This document shows positions 28,801-37,550 of a stretch of 64,000 nucleotides of DNA, one piece after another. A program made the position numbers and the translations under genes. How positions within the stretch are numbered: position 1 is the stretch's first letter; each line of letters starts with the position of its first letter. This DNA is from Hirschia sp964342355 (GTDB lineage: Bacteria > Pseudomonadota > Alphaproteobacteria > Caulobacterales > Hyphomonadaceae): assembly GCA_964342355.1 (NCBI GenBank), contig CAYFFG010000008.1, positions 74,302-138,301 of the forward strand. Reading direction: 5' to 3'. The notes beneath the pieces were generated by a model that saw only the letters and a program-made list of their open reading frames with translations, made no database searches and was not told the DNA's origin.

Positions 28801-29287
28801 CAATGCGCTGCGTTCTGGTGAGGTTCAAGTATCCGACGATTGGTCTCCTGTTATTGACTTGGGCGCTGCAGTCCTTATCCCCGACACTTATGTAACTGAC
28901 CTTACGGAGCGCTTGTCTTTATATCGAAGACTAGCTGACCTGGACACGGAGCAGGAACGAGAGAGTTTCGCGGCTGAACTGATAGATCGGTTTGGACCAC
29001 TGCCTGAAGAGACCCGGCAATTGATGGAAATTACAGCGGTCAAAACAATCTGTAAGACGCTTGGCGTATCCAAACTTTCTGCAGGTCCCAAAGGCGCGAC
29101 TCTGACTTTCAGGGATGATGCAAAGGTAGACCCGGCTAAATTGGTTGCGTGGGTCCACACCCGTCCTAGCCAAATGAAATTGAGGCCAGACCAAAAGTTA
29201 GTGGTGAAGGGAGTTTGGCCAACCGCTGACATAAGATTGAAGTCTGTAAAGAGCGTGTTAAAAGAACTCACAGGCGCTTTGGTTTAG
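25838..29287 (+). CDS. mfd: Transcription-repair coupling factor
   Basis: 1149 residues. Domains in order: UvrB-like N-terminal region, RNA-polymerase-interacting domain (V-H-V-D-H-G-V-G-R-Y near 490), SF2 helicase with G-D-V-G-F-G-K-T and D-E-E-Q-R-F-G, R-G-R-V-G-R, and the C-terminal TRCF domain. Mfd removes stalled RNA polymerase and recruits UvrA. It starts 30 bp after sdhE. Confidence 0.96.
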   Translation: MKVWNTIAALKEPTKAVGAPFGADVRVFVEALIERGGIGVFVAKDERLAMQVQSIAAFFRPELECVVFPAWDCLPYDRVSPTPNVAVQRCVVLSRLAHGAAQKTLLIVTTAHAIVQRSAPIESMRSASFAAQVGVDLHEEALQNYLSVNGYVRTELVREPGEYAFRGGIVDIFPPDYSEPVRLDLFGDTVDSIRSFDTETQRSTGDLQHVTFSPVSEIFFTDEALSRFRVKYLTEFGAPGGNPSYEAARARIRRQGVEQWLPLFHEHLNTLFDYVGVRALVGLSDQVLAACLERIKLVEDYYETRLHAAGGEISDAKVLKPSDLYLSSDELRTTLNKRPSVEFKQETGASEKNVLHVGCELGRNFAVERIDPNANVFDASVAYAREADSKKQKIVFAAWSRGSAERMQTMLSDHGLEGVRIREDWNAAKASNTPTVAQLALESGFVFPDLCVIAEQDILGDKLARPRRKKRKTADYIAEVASLSPGDLVVHVDHGVGRYDGLRTVDVGQAPHDCLELVYSGGDRILLPVENIELVSRYGSEGGESAIDRLGGAGWQTRKARAKKNIMEMAEDLIRIAAERELKKAERTAEPDGLFDEFCARFPYEETDDQLHAIEDCVSDLASGKPMDRLICGDVGFGKTEVALRTAFVAAMSGMQVAVIAPTTLLARQHFRTFKERFDGWPIKVRHLSRFVSAKEQATTREMLSTGDADVVVGTHAVLSKQVNFKRLGLLIIDEEQRFGVKHKERLKELKADIHVLTLSATPIPRTLQLALTGIRDLSIIATPPIDRLSVRTYVLEFDPVTVREALLRERYRGGQSYYVAPRVSDLPFLEKFLREEVPEVSFLSAHGQMPAGQLEDIMNDFYDGKADVLLATTIVESGLDIPRANTLILHRADMFGLAQLYQLRGRVGRSKLRAYAYMTTKKDMVLTDAADKRLKVLQSLDSLGAGFQLASHDLDMRGGGNLLGDAQSGHVREVGVELYQQMLEDAVNALRSGEVQVSDDWSPVIDLGAAVLIPDTYVTDLTERLSLYRRLADLDTEQERESFAAELIDRFGPLPEETRQLMEITAVKTICKTLGVSKLSAGPKGATLTFRDDAKVDPAKLVAWVHTRPSQMKLRPDQKLVVKGVWPTADIRLKSVKSVLKELTGALV

Positions 29288-29302
29288 TTCAGTTGATCAT
29301 TG

Positions 29303-30595
29303 TTACGCTGCGCGGTGATCTGCATCGGATCGACGTTGATCTGACAATGCGCGCTCCAACAATGAGCTAACCGTCTCGTTGGAGACGCAGCTTAATACTC
29401 GCCAGTTTATCTGTATTTGGCGTGCGGGTTGATCAAGTCCGACTTCGAATGCTGTTGAATCAAGAACAGCTTCCAAACGAAACGCAGCACGCTCGGCGGC
29501 TGACTGAGTCGATCCGGGAAGAGCAACAACTATATGCGATTCATCAATCTGTGCGGGTACGTCTTCGTTACGGAGAAGTGTTGTTACAACTTTAGCAGCA
29601 TGAACTATGTCAGATTTTGAAGGAACACCTGATGAGCTAACACCCACAACTTTTAATACAAGCAGGCACAAGCTCTGGTTCATTTTTTGAGACCACCCCA
29701 GTTGCCGCTCTAAATGAGAGCGGAAGAAAGGTTCAGAAAAAAGTAAAGTCTCTTGATCGACGATAGCGCTGACATTTGGTTTTTCAATCTGCTGGGCAGT
29801 GTGTAGCCTTTTTAGTCCGTCCCATACTTGCGCTACAAAATTGTCCTCTGACGTTTCAATCAAATCGGTTGCGCAGGATAAAATATCATCAGATAGCCTC
29901 ACTTGATCATTAGCAAGAAGCAGAACTGGGATGTTGATGAGTGAGGGGCTTCTTCGGACCAGCGAGCATAGTTTATGGATTTCCTGACTGCCTTCGCTGA
30001 GATCCATTATGACAGCGTCGAAATCATGCTCATGAAGATAGTCAAAGCTAGTATAAGCACTAAAAGCTGCTTTCACGCTCAAGCCACGCTGGCCTAGATC
30101 TGTATCTATCTGTGAAAAATACCTGGAAGCAGCTCCGACATACAAAACCCTTTTGGGGTGAGAGACGTAATCGTTGTGCTTGTGTTCAGGCTGATGCCCG
30201 AATTCGACAAACGATTGCTGCCTTAATGCAGCTTCGTTTGTTTTCGCCAGTATTCTATCCGCAAAGTCAAACCGGTATGAGGCTAGATTGAGAGCATGAT
30301 CTGAGCTTAAAGAGACATCAAACTGATTCAGATCAACTGCGATATTACATCTGCCAACAGAAGCTAAAATGGGCTGCTTTGCCTCTTGAGAGAAGGCGAA
30401 TTCAATCGTCTCTTTTATGATTGCTGGAGAACAAGTCAAAAGATCGAACAAAAGCACATCGACTGGCCCTTTAAAATCTCCGCATAGTGCCGTTAAGCCA
30501 GCATCCTCAAGGTGCATGCAGATTTTAACAGCACGGAAATGATCACCACAGATGACAGAAACCGTTTTTGACGATTTTGCTTGAGAATGGCTCAT
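29303..30595 (-). CDS. PopA-like c-di-GMP effector: receiver domains plus degenerate GGDEF
   Basis: 430 residues. The first ~130 look like a divergent receiver; residues 148-265 form a second receiver with a candidate phosphoacceptor Asp198 in I-M-D-L-S; residues 285-420 form a GGDEF fold. The active-site signature is replaced by I-D-E-S-H (350-354), so it should not synthesise c-di-GMP, but the inhibitory-site motif R-N-E-D (342-345) is retained eight residues before it. That combination is what defines Caulobacter PopA, which binds c-di-GMP and directs CtrA degradation by ClpXP. Function here is inferred by that likeness. Confidence 0.72.
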   Translation of the reverse strand: MSHSQAKSSKTVSVICGDHFRAVKICMHLEDAGLTALCGDFKGPVDVLLFDLLTCSPAIIKETIEFAFSQEAKQPILASVGRCNIAVDLNQFDVSLSSDHALNLASYRFDFADRILAKTNEAALRQQSFVEFGHQPEHKHNDYVSHPKRVLYVGAASRYFSQIDTDLGQRGLSVKAAFSAYTSFDYLHEHDFDAVIMDLSEGSQEIHKLCSLVRRSPSLINIPVLLLANDQVRLSDDILSCATDLIETSEDNFVAQVWDGLKRLHTAQQIEKPNVSAIVDQETLLFSEPFFRSHLERQLGWSQKMNQSLCLLVLKVVGVSSSGVPSKSDIVHAAKVVTTLLRNEDVPAQIDESHIVVALPGSTQSAAERAAFRLEAVLDSTAFEVGLDQPARQIQINWRVLSCVSNETVSSLLERALSDQRRSDADHRAA

Positions 30596-30769
30596 AATTT
30601 GACCTTGGGTCAGTCAGGAGAGGGGAGCCATTGCAATCTATGAAAGTGTATTTAAGTCGACCTTATTCTAATCGTTGCAATTTGAATAAAATTTCGTTGG
30701 TTTGCTTTGAAGCAGATATGAATGTTTGTTGAATATCACGAAATGGAAACTTTCATGCTCAAGCGCATA

Positions 30770-30861
30770 TATTTGTTTTCCGATAGGATTGAATGATTTT
30801 TTTAAATCGACCTATCGACTGTTCCTTTAAGACTGGCCGACGCAATTGCGTCGGCTTTTTT
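30770..30861 (+). ncRNA. Candidate small RNA or leader ending in an orphan terminator
   Basis: The gap of 346 bp before the transaldolase has no coding frame. It holds an inverted repeat CGATAGG/CCTATCG (30781-30787 and 30811-30817) followed by the terminator at 30836-30861. The nearest plus-strand gene upstream (mfd) ends 1.5 kb earlier and the intervening gene is on the other strand. Rightward transcription must therefore start within this gap, giving either a short RNA or an attenuated leader. The 5' boundary is a guess. Confidence 0.35.
30836..30861 (+). terminator. Orphan rho-independent terminator
   Basis: Stem GCCGACGC/GCGTCGGC with an AATT loop and six T. It lies 80 bp upstream of the transaldolase start and has no plus-strand gene directly before it. 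Confidence 0.85.
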
Positions 30862-30941
30862 GTTGCAGAAGCAATTCAAGCTGGTTAAGCCGGTTGTATT
30901 GTTAAAATGATATCTGTTTGGATTATCCCGGGAGAAAAACC

Positions 30942-31598
30942 ATGAAGTTTTTCGTAGATACCGCTGATGTTGCGGCGATTAAAGATCTAGCTGAAACCGG
31001 CATGGTCGATGGTGTGACGACTAATCCATCGCTCATTGCCAAGTCGGGTCGGGATTTTAAAGAAGTCGTGGCTGAAATCTGTGGCGTAGTGCCAGGCGAT
31101 GTCAGTGCAGAAGTGGTTGCTACAGATTTTGAAGGAATGATTCGTGAAGGGCGCGCACTTATGGAAATTGCGCCCAATATCGTTGTGAAACTTCCTCTAA
31201 CTTGGGACGGCCTGAAAGCAACGAAGGCAATCACTTCAGAAGGAGGTAAGGTCAACGTCACGCTTTGTTTTTCCACGAACCAGGCCTTGCTTGCGGCCAA
31301 AGCTGGCGCGACATATATCTCTCCGTTTGTTGGACGACTAGATGACATCAACATTGACGGTATGGAGCTCATCTCTGAGATCCGGGCTATGTATGATAAC
31401 TATGAAACACTTTCGACTGAGATATTGGTAGCGTCTGTTAGAAGCCCAAACCACGTCAGGCAAGCAGCTATTATTGGCGCAGACGTTGCAACCCTACCGC
31501 CGAATGTCCTCAAGTCATTGATCGCACACCCATTGACTGACAAGGGGCTTGCATCCTTCCTTGATGATGCCAAGAGCGCCGGTGTAAAAATAGCCTAA
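30942..31598 (+). CDS. Transaldolase (fructose-6-phosphate aldolase type)
   Basis: 218 residues from an ATG with GGGAGA 6 nt upstream; an upstream GTG-type extension is not supported. The protein starts M-K-F-F-V-D-T-A-D and has the T-T-N-P-S-L substrate loop and the Schiff-base lysine in V-V-K-L-P. The size class (about 215-220) is the short TalC/Fsa family, which exchanges dihydroxyacetone units in the pentose phosphate pathway. Transaldolase activity is more likely than aldolase in this taxon, but sequence alone does not settle it. Confidence 0.9.
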   Translation: MKFFVDTADVAAIKDLAETGMVDGVTTNPSLIAKSGRDFKEVVAEICGVVPGDVSAEVVATDFEGMIREGRALMEIAPNIVVKLPLTWDGLKATKAITSEGGKVNVTLCFSTNQALLAAKAGATYISPFVGRLDDINIDGMELISEIRAMYDNYETLSTEILVASVRSPNHVRQAAIIGADVATLPPNVLKSLIAHPLTDKGLASFLDDAKSAGVKIA

Positions 31599-31628
31599 TT
31601 ACAATCGTATAGAATTGTAGAAAGGACT

Positions 31629-31663
31629 AAGCGTCCGTTTCAGCTGCGACTATGCGGACGCTT
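31629..31663. terminator. Possible convergent terminator hairpin
   Basis: A 9-bp stem AAGCGTCCG/CGGACGCTT with a 17-nt loop lies 31 bp after the transaldolase stop and overlaps the last codons of the convergent GGDEF gene. The T run is short (three T), so efficiency is uncertain. Confidence 0.5.
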
Positions 31664-32705
31664 TAAAATCATCGAGTTGATCTTCAACAGTCACACGGTT
31701 TCGCCCGGTCTGTTTTGAGCGATAAAGGCATGTGTCAGCGCGTTCGATCAAGGATTGGATATTGTCGTCTGCGGAGTATCTTGCGATACCAAATGAAACG
31801 GTGATCTGACCAAGGGGTTGGCCCGTCGACCGGCGCATCAGCTTCTTCGTCTGAATAGCTTTCCGGATTCGTTCGGAAATATCAGCTGCCTGTTCGATCG
31901 TCGTGCGTGGCATGATGATAGCAAATTCTTCGCCGCCATAACGTGCGACAAGAAAATCAGGCATCGACGCCTGAGATAACGAGCTGGCTACAAAACGAAT
32001 GACCTGGTCACCCGTTTGGTGACCCCAAGTGTCATTGAATTTTTTGAAATGGTCGATGTCGCAAAGCACAAGACATAGCTTTTCATCTGTAGCTTCTGCT
32101 TCTTCAGTGCGCCGGCGAAGTGTTTCATCAAAATACTTACGATTCGCAACACCTGTAAGACCATCAGTGAGGGCTTCTGCGCGGGCAGCGCGAAGTGAGC
32201 TGCGGAGTGATTCGATTTCATCTGAAGACTGACGAAGCTTTTCGTTTAGCTCTGTGTTCTGCTTCGACATATCGTGTGTTGAAGACGCTAGAACTGTAAT
32301 AATACGTTGCAATGCATCGCTGGACAGTTCAGCTGTCTCCAGTGTTCGGGCTGCATTTTGTAGAGTCGCACCGTATTGTTCGGTTGTGTCGCCGGCTGCC
32401 TTTAGGGCTTCGAGCGCATCTGTGATTTCTTTGGCAATCCGGCTTCCGGTTTCCATAACCTGATTGGAAAGCTGGGTAGAGGAGAAAAACCTTTCGTGGA
32501 GGCTTTCCATCTCATTGTCTGTCAGTCCGCCATTGATCGTGATTGTTTCGTCAATTGCTTTGATAAGTCCAGGCGTCCAACCCGTCAGGTAGTTCAACCA
32601 GATCTCGTAGTTCTGAGCAGAGGCGCTCAGTTTGAACTCGCCGATTTTGTCTACAGAGGCATGGCCAATCTTTTGACCCTTATCGCCTCTAAGCTGATCA
32701 ATCAT
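31650..32705 (-). CDS. Diguanylate cyclase (GGDEF), DgcB-like
   Basis: 351 residues: an N-terminal helical segment and a long coiled coil (about 90-185), then a GGDEF domain with an intact R-Y-G-G-E-E-F active site. The usual inhibitory R-x-x-D just before it reads S-M-P-D, so product feedback is probably absent. There is no membrane helix. The layout resembles Caulobacter DgcB, which makes c-di-GMP for surface attachment. The ATG at 32705 has GGGAG upstream; a longer frame to 32753 is less likely. Confidence 0.85.
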   Translation of the reverse strand: MIDQLRGDKGQKIGHASVDKIGEFKLSASAQNYEIWLNYLTGWTPGLIKAIDETITINGGLTDNEMESLHERFFSSTQLSNQVMETGSRIAKEITDALEALKAAGDTTEQYGATLQNAARTLETAELSSDALQRIITVLASSTHDMSKQNTELNEKLRQSSDEIESLRSSLRAARAEALTDGLTGVANRKYFDETLRRRTEEAEATDEKLCLVLCDIDHFKKFNDTWGHQTGDQVIRFVASSLSQASMPDFLVARYGGEEFAIIMPRTTIEQAADISERIRKAIQTKKLMRRSTGQPLGQITVSFGIARYSADDNIQSLIERADTCLYRSKQTGRNRVTVEDQLDDFKASA

Positions 32706-32822
32706 CAGGCATCTGCTCCCAACACAATCCACGCTAACGAAAATACGATGCACCTAAAAAGGTTACTAAAGTCGAACTGACAATCAAGCTGAACACTAAT
32801 TCACCTAATCGTGAAACGTATC

Positions 32823-34208
32823 TTAGTTGTCTGATCCGACTTTAACGGGCCGTAACAGGAATGCCGGGACATGATCGCCTAGCCCTTTTACCTGTGAACC
32901 CATATCGTCTTCTCTTTTTGAGCGTTTCTGCTTCCCCGAACGACGCTCGTCTACCTGCTTATCATGTGATTCTGCATTCGCAGATGTGTCATTTTTTCTT
33001 CGACGCTTTCTTCCGCCACCGTCTGTATCTTTCTTATTGCTACGCGGAGGGCGCGAAAGAACATTCTCAACTTCTGCAACAATGTCGTCATTTGAGTAAG
33101 GCTTAACTTCTTTTCCGATGCGCTTAAGGACGGCATCCCACAGCTTTTTGTCGCGAGGTGAAACCACCGTGTAGCTTTCCCCCAAACGACCAGCGCGACC
33201 TGTCCGTCCGATCCGATGCACATAATCATCTGAGTTTGGCGGAGGAGCATAGCAAAATACATGGCCCACATCCGGTATGTCCAATCCACGGGCTGCGACA
33301 TCAGAAGCTACCAAGAGTTTTAGCTCCCCGTTTCTGAAACGCTCCAGTGTTTGCATGCGATAGGATTGCGGAAGGTCGCCATGTATCGGCGCAGAATCAA
33401 ATCCATGCTTGTTTAGTGATTTTGATACGATATCAACATCAACTTTTCGGTTACAAAAAACGATACCGTTTTTCACATCGCAATTGGAAATTATGGCGCG
33501 CAGCACAGCACGTTTAACATCGTCTTTGTCGCTTTCAATGTGTGTAACGTGTTGAGTAATGGTCTCTGCTGTTTGAGCCGGACGCGCTACTTCTATTTTC
33601 TTAGGGTCTTTTTGAAATTGCTGCGCAAGTTTTGCTATTTCTGGCGGCATTGTCGCCGAAAAGAGCAACGACTGGCGCCTAGGCGGCAGTAGTTTGCAGA
33701 TTTTTTCAATGTCGGGGATAAAGCCCATATCCAACATGCGGTCGGCTTCATCGATCACCAGCATTTGTACGCCGGTTAACAGTAGTTTGCCGCGCTCAAA
33801 ATGATCCATTAGGCGACCTGGAGTGGCTATAAGCACGTCCACACCGGCAGTCAGCTTTCGGTCTTGGTCTGCAAAAGACACACCGCCAATCAACAGGGCC
33901 ATGTTAAGTTTATGGTTTAAACCGTACTTATCGAAATTTTCTGCAACTTGGGCGGCTAGTTCCCGAGTGGGTTCTAAAATCAAAGAACGAGGCATGCGCG
34001 CCTTTGCGCGTCCTTTGGCCAAATTATGGATCATGGGCAAGACGAAAGCGGCTGTCTTTCCTGTGCCGGTTTGGGCTATGCCTGTAATATCTCTACCTTG
34101 AACGATTGCAGGGATTGCTTCTGCCTGAATCGGTGTTGGTTCAGTGTAACCTGCGGTCTGTACGGCTTCGAGAAGCTGCGGATCTAATCCAAGGTCTTCA
34201 AATGTCAT
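32823..34208 (-). CDS. DEAD-box RNA helicase (RhlE-like)
   Basis: 461 residues. The Q motif is followed by A-Q-T-G-T-G-K-T, P-T-R-E-L-A, D-E-A-D, S-A-T and H-R-I-G-R-T-G-R-A-G-R, and the C-terminal ~90 residues are basic and low-complexity, as expected for RNA binding. Such proteins unwind RNA in ribosome assembly, RNA decay or cold adaptation. The ATG at 34208 begins with M-T-F-E-D-L-G-L, the family-typical start; 12 extra upstream residues are unlikely. Confidence 0.92.
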   Translation of the reverse strand: MTFEDLGLDPQLLEAVQTAGYTEPTPIQAEAIPAIVQGRDITGIAQTGTGKTAAFVLPMIHNLAKGRAKARMPRSLILEPTRELAAQVAENFDKYGLNHKLNMALLIGGVSFADQDRKLTAGVDVLIATPGRLMDHFERGKLLLTGVQMLVIDEADRMLDMGFIPDIEKICKLLPPRRQSLLFSATMPPEIAKLAQQFQKDPKKIEVARPAQTAETITQHVTHIESDKDDVKRAVLRAIISNCDVKNGIVFCNRKVDVDIVSKSLNKHGFDSAPIHGDLPQSYRMQTLERFRNGELKLLVASDVAARGLDIPDVGHVFCYAPPPNSDDYVHRIGRTGRAGRLGESYTVVSPRDKKLWDAVLKRIGKEVKPYSNDDIVAEVENVLSRPPRSNKKDTDGGGRKRRRKNDTSANAESHDKQVDERRSGKQKRSKREDDMGSQVKGLGDHVPAFLLRPVKVGSDN

Positions 34209-34438
34209 ATATATGTTCCAGTGCAGGCCTGGCAGCTCTGTCACTGTTCCTCACTAGCTGTAGCTGGCTGTGTCTTGGACCGAATTGTCGCAAAAGAGCC
34301 TGGGCTATGTTGGAGCGGCGCTTTCATGCCGCTAGCGCTGCTACCTGCAGCTCGTCATCAAAAGTGTCTTCAGTGATTTTGACGTCGAAGTCAATGAAGT
34401 GAGTATTGATGATTTATAGGAGTCATAAACGATTTACT

Positions 34439-35794
34439 TTAGACAGCTTTTGCATGGCGCTGATTTGCACTCTGCAATTGATAATGTTTATCGAATGTTT
34501 GCGCCACGCTTCTAAGCATTATGCGAGCTGTTTCGGGTACTGTTATTTTGCGGCGGGCAACATAACACAACCCGTCCATGCTTAAAGCTTGGAGCTGAGT
34601 AAGTGACTCATCCAAGTATTCGACAGGAAATCCGTATTTTTCGCATATGATACCGAAATCCACTTCCAGATAGCACATCAGTTCTGAAATGACCTCACGC
34701 CTTAATGCATCATCACGATTGATAGCGACACCCCGGGTAATTGAGAGGTTTCCGCGCTCAATGTGTTCGGTCCAAAGTTTGATGTTTTTCTCGTTTTGAC
34801 AGAAACCCGCAGGCAATTCGGAAATACCTGATGGTCCTAACGCTATGAGCGTATCACAGGTGTCGTCTGTATATCCTTGGAAATTTCGTTGAAGTCTTTT
34901 TTCGGTCAATGCCGTGGAAAGTGGGTCGGACTTTTTGGCAAAATGATCGAGTCCGATGGCAATATAGTCGTTTTGAACCAGAGTTTCAGAAATGATATGA
35001 TATAAGTCAAAGCGTTGATGTAAATTTGGAAGTGCGCTCCCATCAATTGCTTTTTGGTGTTTTGCAAACCAGGGAATATGCGCATAGCCAAACGCAGAAA
35101 TACGGTCAGGCTGAAGCTCAATTGCTTTTAGTGCTGTTTCTTTGACTGTTTCAGGTGTTTGAAATGGCAGTCCATAGAGGAGATCAAAATTAATGTCTTT
35201 GATTTCCCAATTGCGGAGCCATTCGACAGATTGTTTGACGAGTTCGAAAGGTTGAACGCGATTGACGGTTCGTTGCACCTTCCCGTCAAAGTCCTGAACT
35301 CCCAGACTAGCGCGAGAGACGCCACCAGCCGCTAAACTGCGGATCATCTGAAGGTTTAGAGTTCTTGGGTCCAATTCAATTGCGACTTCAGCATCGTCCA
35401 GAACTTTGAACGCTCGGCGTAACTTATCGAGAAGAGTGAGCATATCTTCATCAGAAAGCGCATTTGGCGTGCCGCCGCCAAAATGTAAGTGAGAGACCCC
35501 TTCATATGAACCCAAGTTTGAGGCAACAAGATCAATCTCTTTCATGAGCGTCTGAAAGTAACGAGATATTCTGTCGTAGCCATTGGGTATGGTTGTATGA
35601 CACCCGCAATACCAACAAAGCTGTTCGCAAAACGGAACGTGCACATAAAGTGATATGGGTTTCTGAGGCGGAATCGCCTGCGCCCATTCCGATACATTTG
35701 AAGATGTTATCGAGTCAGAAAATTGTGCGGCTGTCGGATACGAAGTGTATCTCGGAGCATTCTTTTCTGCGTATGGAATCCAAGCATTTCTCAT
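34439..35794 (-). CDS. hemN: Oxygen-independent coproporphyrinogen III oxidase
   Basis: 451 residues. R-Y-T-S-Y-P-T near residue 15 and the radical-SAM cluster motif C-E-Q-L-C-W-Y-C around residues 55-62 are diagnostic of HemN rather than HemW. It decarboxylates coproporphyrinogen III in anaerobic or microaerobic heme synthesis. No clear FNR box was found, but a palindrome (ATACT-ttt-AGTAT, 35799-35811) sits 5-17 bp upstream of the start codon, where a ribosome site would be. Confidence 0.93.
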   Translation of the reverse strand: MRNAWIPYAEKNAPRYTSYPTAAQFSDSITSSNVSEWAQAIPPQKPISLYVHVPFCEQLCWYCGCHTTIPNGYDRISRYFQTLMKEIDLVASNLGSYEGVSHLHFGGGTPNALSDEDMLTLLDKLRRAFKVLDDAEVAIELDPRTLNLQMIRSLAAGGVSRASLGVQDFDGKVQRTVNRVQPFELVKQSVEWLRNWEIKDINFDLLYGLPFQTPETVKETALKAIELQPDRISAFGYAHIPWFAKHQKAIDGSALPNLHQRFDLYHIISETLVQNDYIAIGLDHFAKKSDPLSTALTEKRLQRNFQGYTDDTCDTLIALGPSGISELPAGFCQNEKNIKLWTEHIERGNLSITRGVAINRDDALRREVISELMCYLEVDFGIICEKYGFPVEYLDESLTQLQALSMDGLCYVARRKITVPETARIMLRSVAQTFDKHYQLQSANQRHAKAV

Positions 35795-35798
35795 AACA

Positions 35799-35811
35799 AT
35801 ACTTTTAGTAT
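35799..35811. promoter_or_regulatory. Short palindrome just upstream of hemN
   Basis: ATACT-ttt-AGTAT, extended by near-matching AAC/GTT flanks, overlaps the expected ribosome-binding region of hemN. It could be an operator or an RNA hairpin; it may also be chance in AT-rich DNA. Confidence 0.35.
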
Positions 35812-35920
35812 GGTTATAGGAGTTTGTCTGTGTGTCGCATTAGCGCATGAGGTTGTATTTTTACTTGCTTAGTAGCGGGCTGGACGCGCAAATAGTTAAA
35901 CAACGAGTAGGGAGAATGAG

Positions 35921-36832
35921 ATGAGCATCAGTTTTGAAGGCCGAGTTGCGATTGTGACCGGAGCTGGTGGCGGTCTTGGGAGGTGTCACGCTTTAGAGCT
36001 TGCGCGTCGTGGGGCAAAGGTTGTCGTGAACGACTTGGGCGGATCGGTAGATGGTCAGGGCGGTAACTCTCAGGCTGCTGAGGCTGTAGTTGAAGAAATC
36101 ACGGCGTTGGGCGGTGAAGCTATTGCGAACGGATCATCTGTATCTGACGATGCAGGCGTTCAAAAAATGATACAAGACGCGATGACTGCTTTTGGCCGGA
36201 TTGACATCATTCTGGCGAACGCAGGCATTTTGCGGGACAAGTCCTTTGGGAAGCTGGATGTTGAGGATTTTGAGATCATCAACGACGTGCACTTGATGGG
36301 ATCTATCAAACCATTCAAAGCTGCTTGGGAAATTATGCGTGACCAAGGGTATGGCAGATTGGTCGTCACCACATCTTCAACAGGTCTTTACGGTAATTTC
36401 GGTCAGGCAAACTATGGCGCTGCTAAGTTGGGGCTAGTTGGGTTGATGAACTCGCTGAAAATTGAAGGCGCCAAGTACAACATAAAAATCAACGCAGTTT
36501 GCCCCGTAGCGGCAACAAGAATGACTGAAAACCTTATGCCAGAGAATATCCTGGCTATGCTGAAACCTGAATATATCACACCTGGCGTAATGAACCTTGT
36601 TAAGGAGGATGCGCCTACAGGTGTGATTTTGTCAGCGGGTGCAGGGTGTTTTGCAATATCGCAAATTCGAGAAACACAAGGCGTATTTGTTGGCGTTGGA
36701 GAAGAGTTGTCAGCAGAGGCAGTCGAAGCGCGTTGGGATGATATTTCTGATGAAACCAATATGCGAAAACTGGAATCGGGATCAGAGCACGGTCGACATT
36801 TTTTCGGACTGATTGAGAAAGCTAAATTATAA
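35921..36832 (+). CDS. Short-chain dehydrogenase, peroxisomal-multifunctional-enzyme type
   Basis: 303 residues with T-G-A-G-G-G-L-G, N-D-L-G-G, N-A-G and the catalytic Y-G-A-A-K. The long N-terminal D-L-G-G-S-V-D-G-Q-G-G insert and extended C-terminus match the (3R)-hydroxyacyl-CoA dehydrogenase-like branch (HSD17B4 type) used in fatty acid or steroid side-chain oxidation. AGGGAGAA lies 4-11 nt upstream of the ATG. Substrate unknown. Confidence 0.87.
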   Translation: MSISFEGRVAIVTGAGGGLGRCHALELARRGAKVVVNDLGGSVDGQGGNSQAAEAVVEEITALGGEAIANGSSVSDDAGVQKMIQDAMTAFGRIDIILANAGILRDKSFGKLDVEDFEIINDVHLMGSIKPFKAAWEIMRDQGYGRLVVTTSSTGLYGNFGQANYGAAKLGLVGLMNSLKIEGAKYNIKINAVCPVAATRMTENLMPENILAMLKPEYITPGVMNLVKEDAPTGVILSAGAGCFAISQIRETQGVFVGVGEELSAEAVEARWDDISDETNMRKLESGSEHGRHFFGLIEKAKL

Positions 36833-36844
36833 GCTGCGTCGCAG

Positions 36845-36880
36845 AAATGCCGAAAGAAAACCTATTTTCTTTCGGCATTT
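36845..36880. terminator. Bidirectional terminator between SDR and HD genes
   Basis: A perfect 16-bp stem (AAATGCCGAAAGAAAA and complement) with loop CCTA lies between two convergent genes. A/T tracts on each side of the stem would serve either strand. Confidence 0.85.
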
Positions 36881-36885
36881 TGGAA

Positions 36886-37479
36886 TTAGGATGCGTCACG
36901 GAGATACATTGAGTTTTTTGGCTTTGCAAACAGTCGTCGAACCATTGGTTCGAAAAACTCTAAAGGTTCTGACTGATAATCCGGGTCAAATGCTGGTTGA
37001 TCATATAGGTGGCAAAACTGTGCGGTATATTCAAACCAGGGATGTTCTTTGAACTGCTCGCGCATGTTTCTGTCGAGACCAAGGTAGTGGAAAAAGTAGT
37101 ACCCTTGGAATACGCCGTGATTTTGCACCATCCAAAGGTTTTGTTCAGACACGAACGGCTTCAGGATTGCTGCGGCAATATCTGGGTGATTAAACGAACC
37201 AAGCGTGTCGCCAATGTCGTGTAACAGGGCGCACACAACATATTCTTCGTCACGCCCATCTCTGAAAGCGCGCGTGGCGGTCTGAAGAGAGTGCTGTAAT
37301 CGATCTATCGCAAAACCGCCGAAGTCTCCATCTAACAGTTTGAGATGGTCAAGAACGCGATCGGTCAGCCCCTTATTAAAGTGCTTGGCGCAGTTACCGA
37401 TAATAGCCCAGTCCTCTGCTGTGCCTTCTGTCATTGCATGAAATTGCGCACGTTTTTCGTGGTGCTCGTCATCGGCCAT
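36886..37479 (-). CDS. HD-domain phosphohydrolase-like protein
   Basis: 197 residues with a single HD domain: D-R-L-Q-H-S-L-Q near residue 60 and L-L-H-D-I-G-D near 85, then N-H at about 119. The pattern resembles the metal-dependent HD proteins related to inositol oxygenase/YfbR-like hydrolases; the substrate is unknown. GGGAGGATAAA precedes the ATG. It lies 71 bp downstream of the parE stop, on the same strand. Confidence 0.8.
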   Translation of the reverse strand: MADDEHHEKRAQFHAMTEGTAEDWAIIGNCAKHFNKGLTDRVLDHLKLLDGDFGGFAIDRLQHSLQTATRAFRDGRDEEYVVCALLHDIGDTLGSFNHPDIAAAILKPFVSEQNLWMVQNHGVFQGYYFFHYLGLDRNMREQFKEHPWFEYTAQFCHLYDQPAFDPDYQSEPLEFFEPMVRRLFAKPKNSMYLRDAS

Positions 37480-37550
37480 TTTATCCTCCCAGAAACTCTG
37501 TTTCTGATAGGCTAGCTCTGAACGTAAAATCCGTAAATCGTGTGTTGAAT

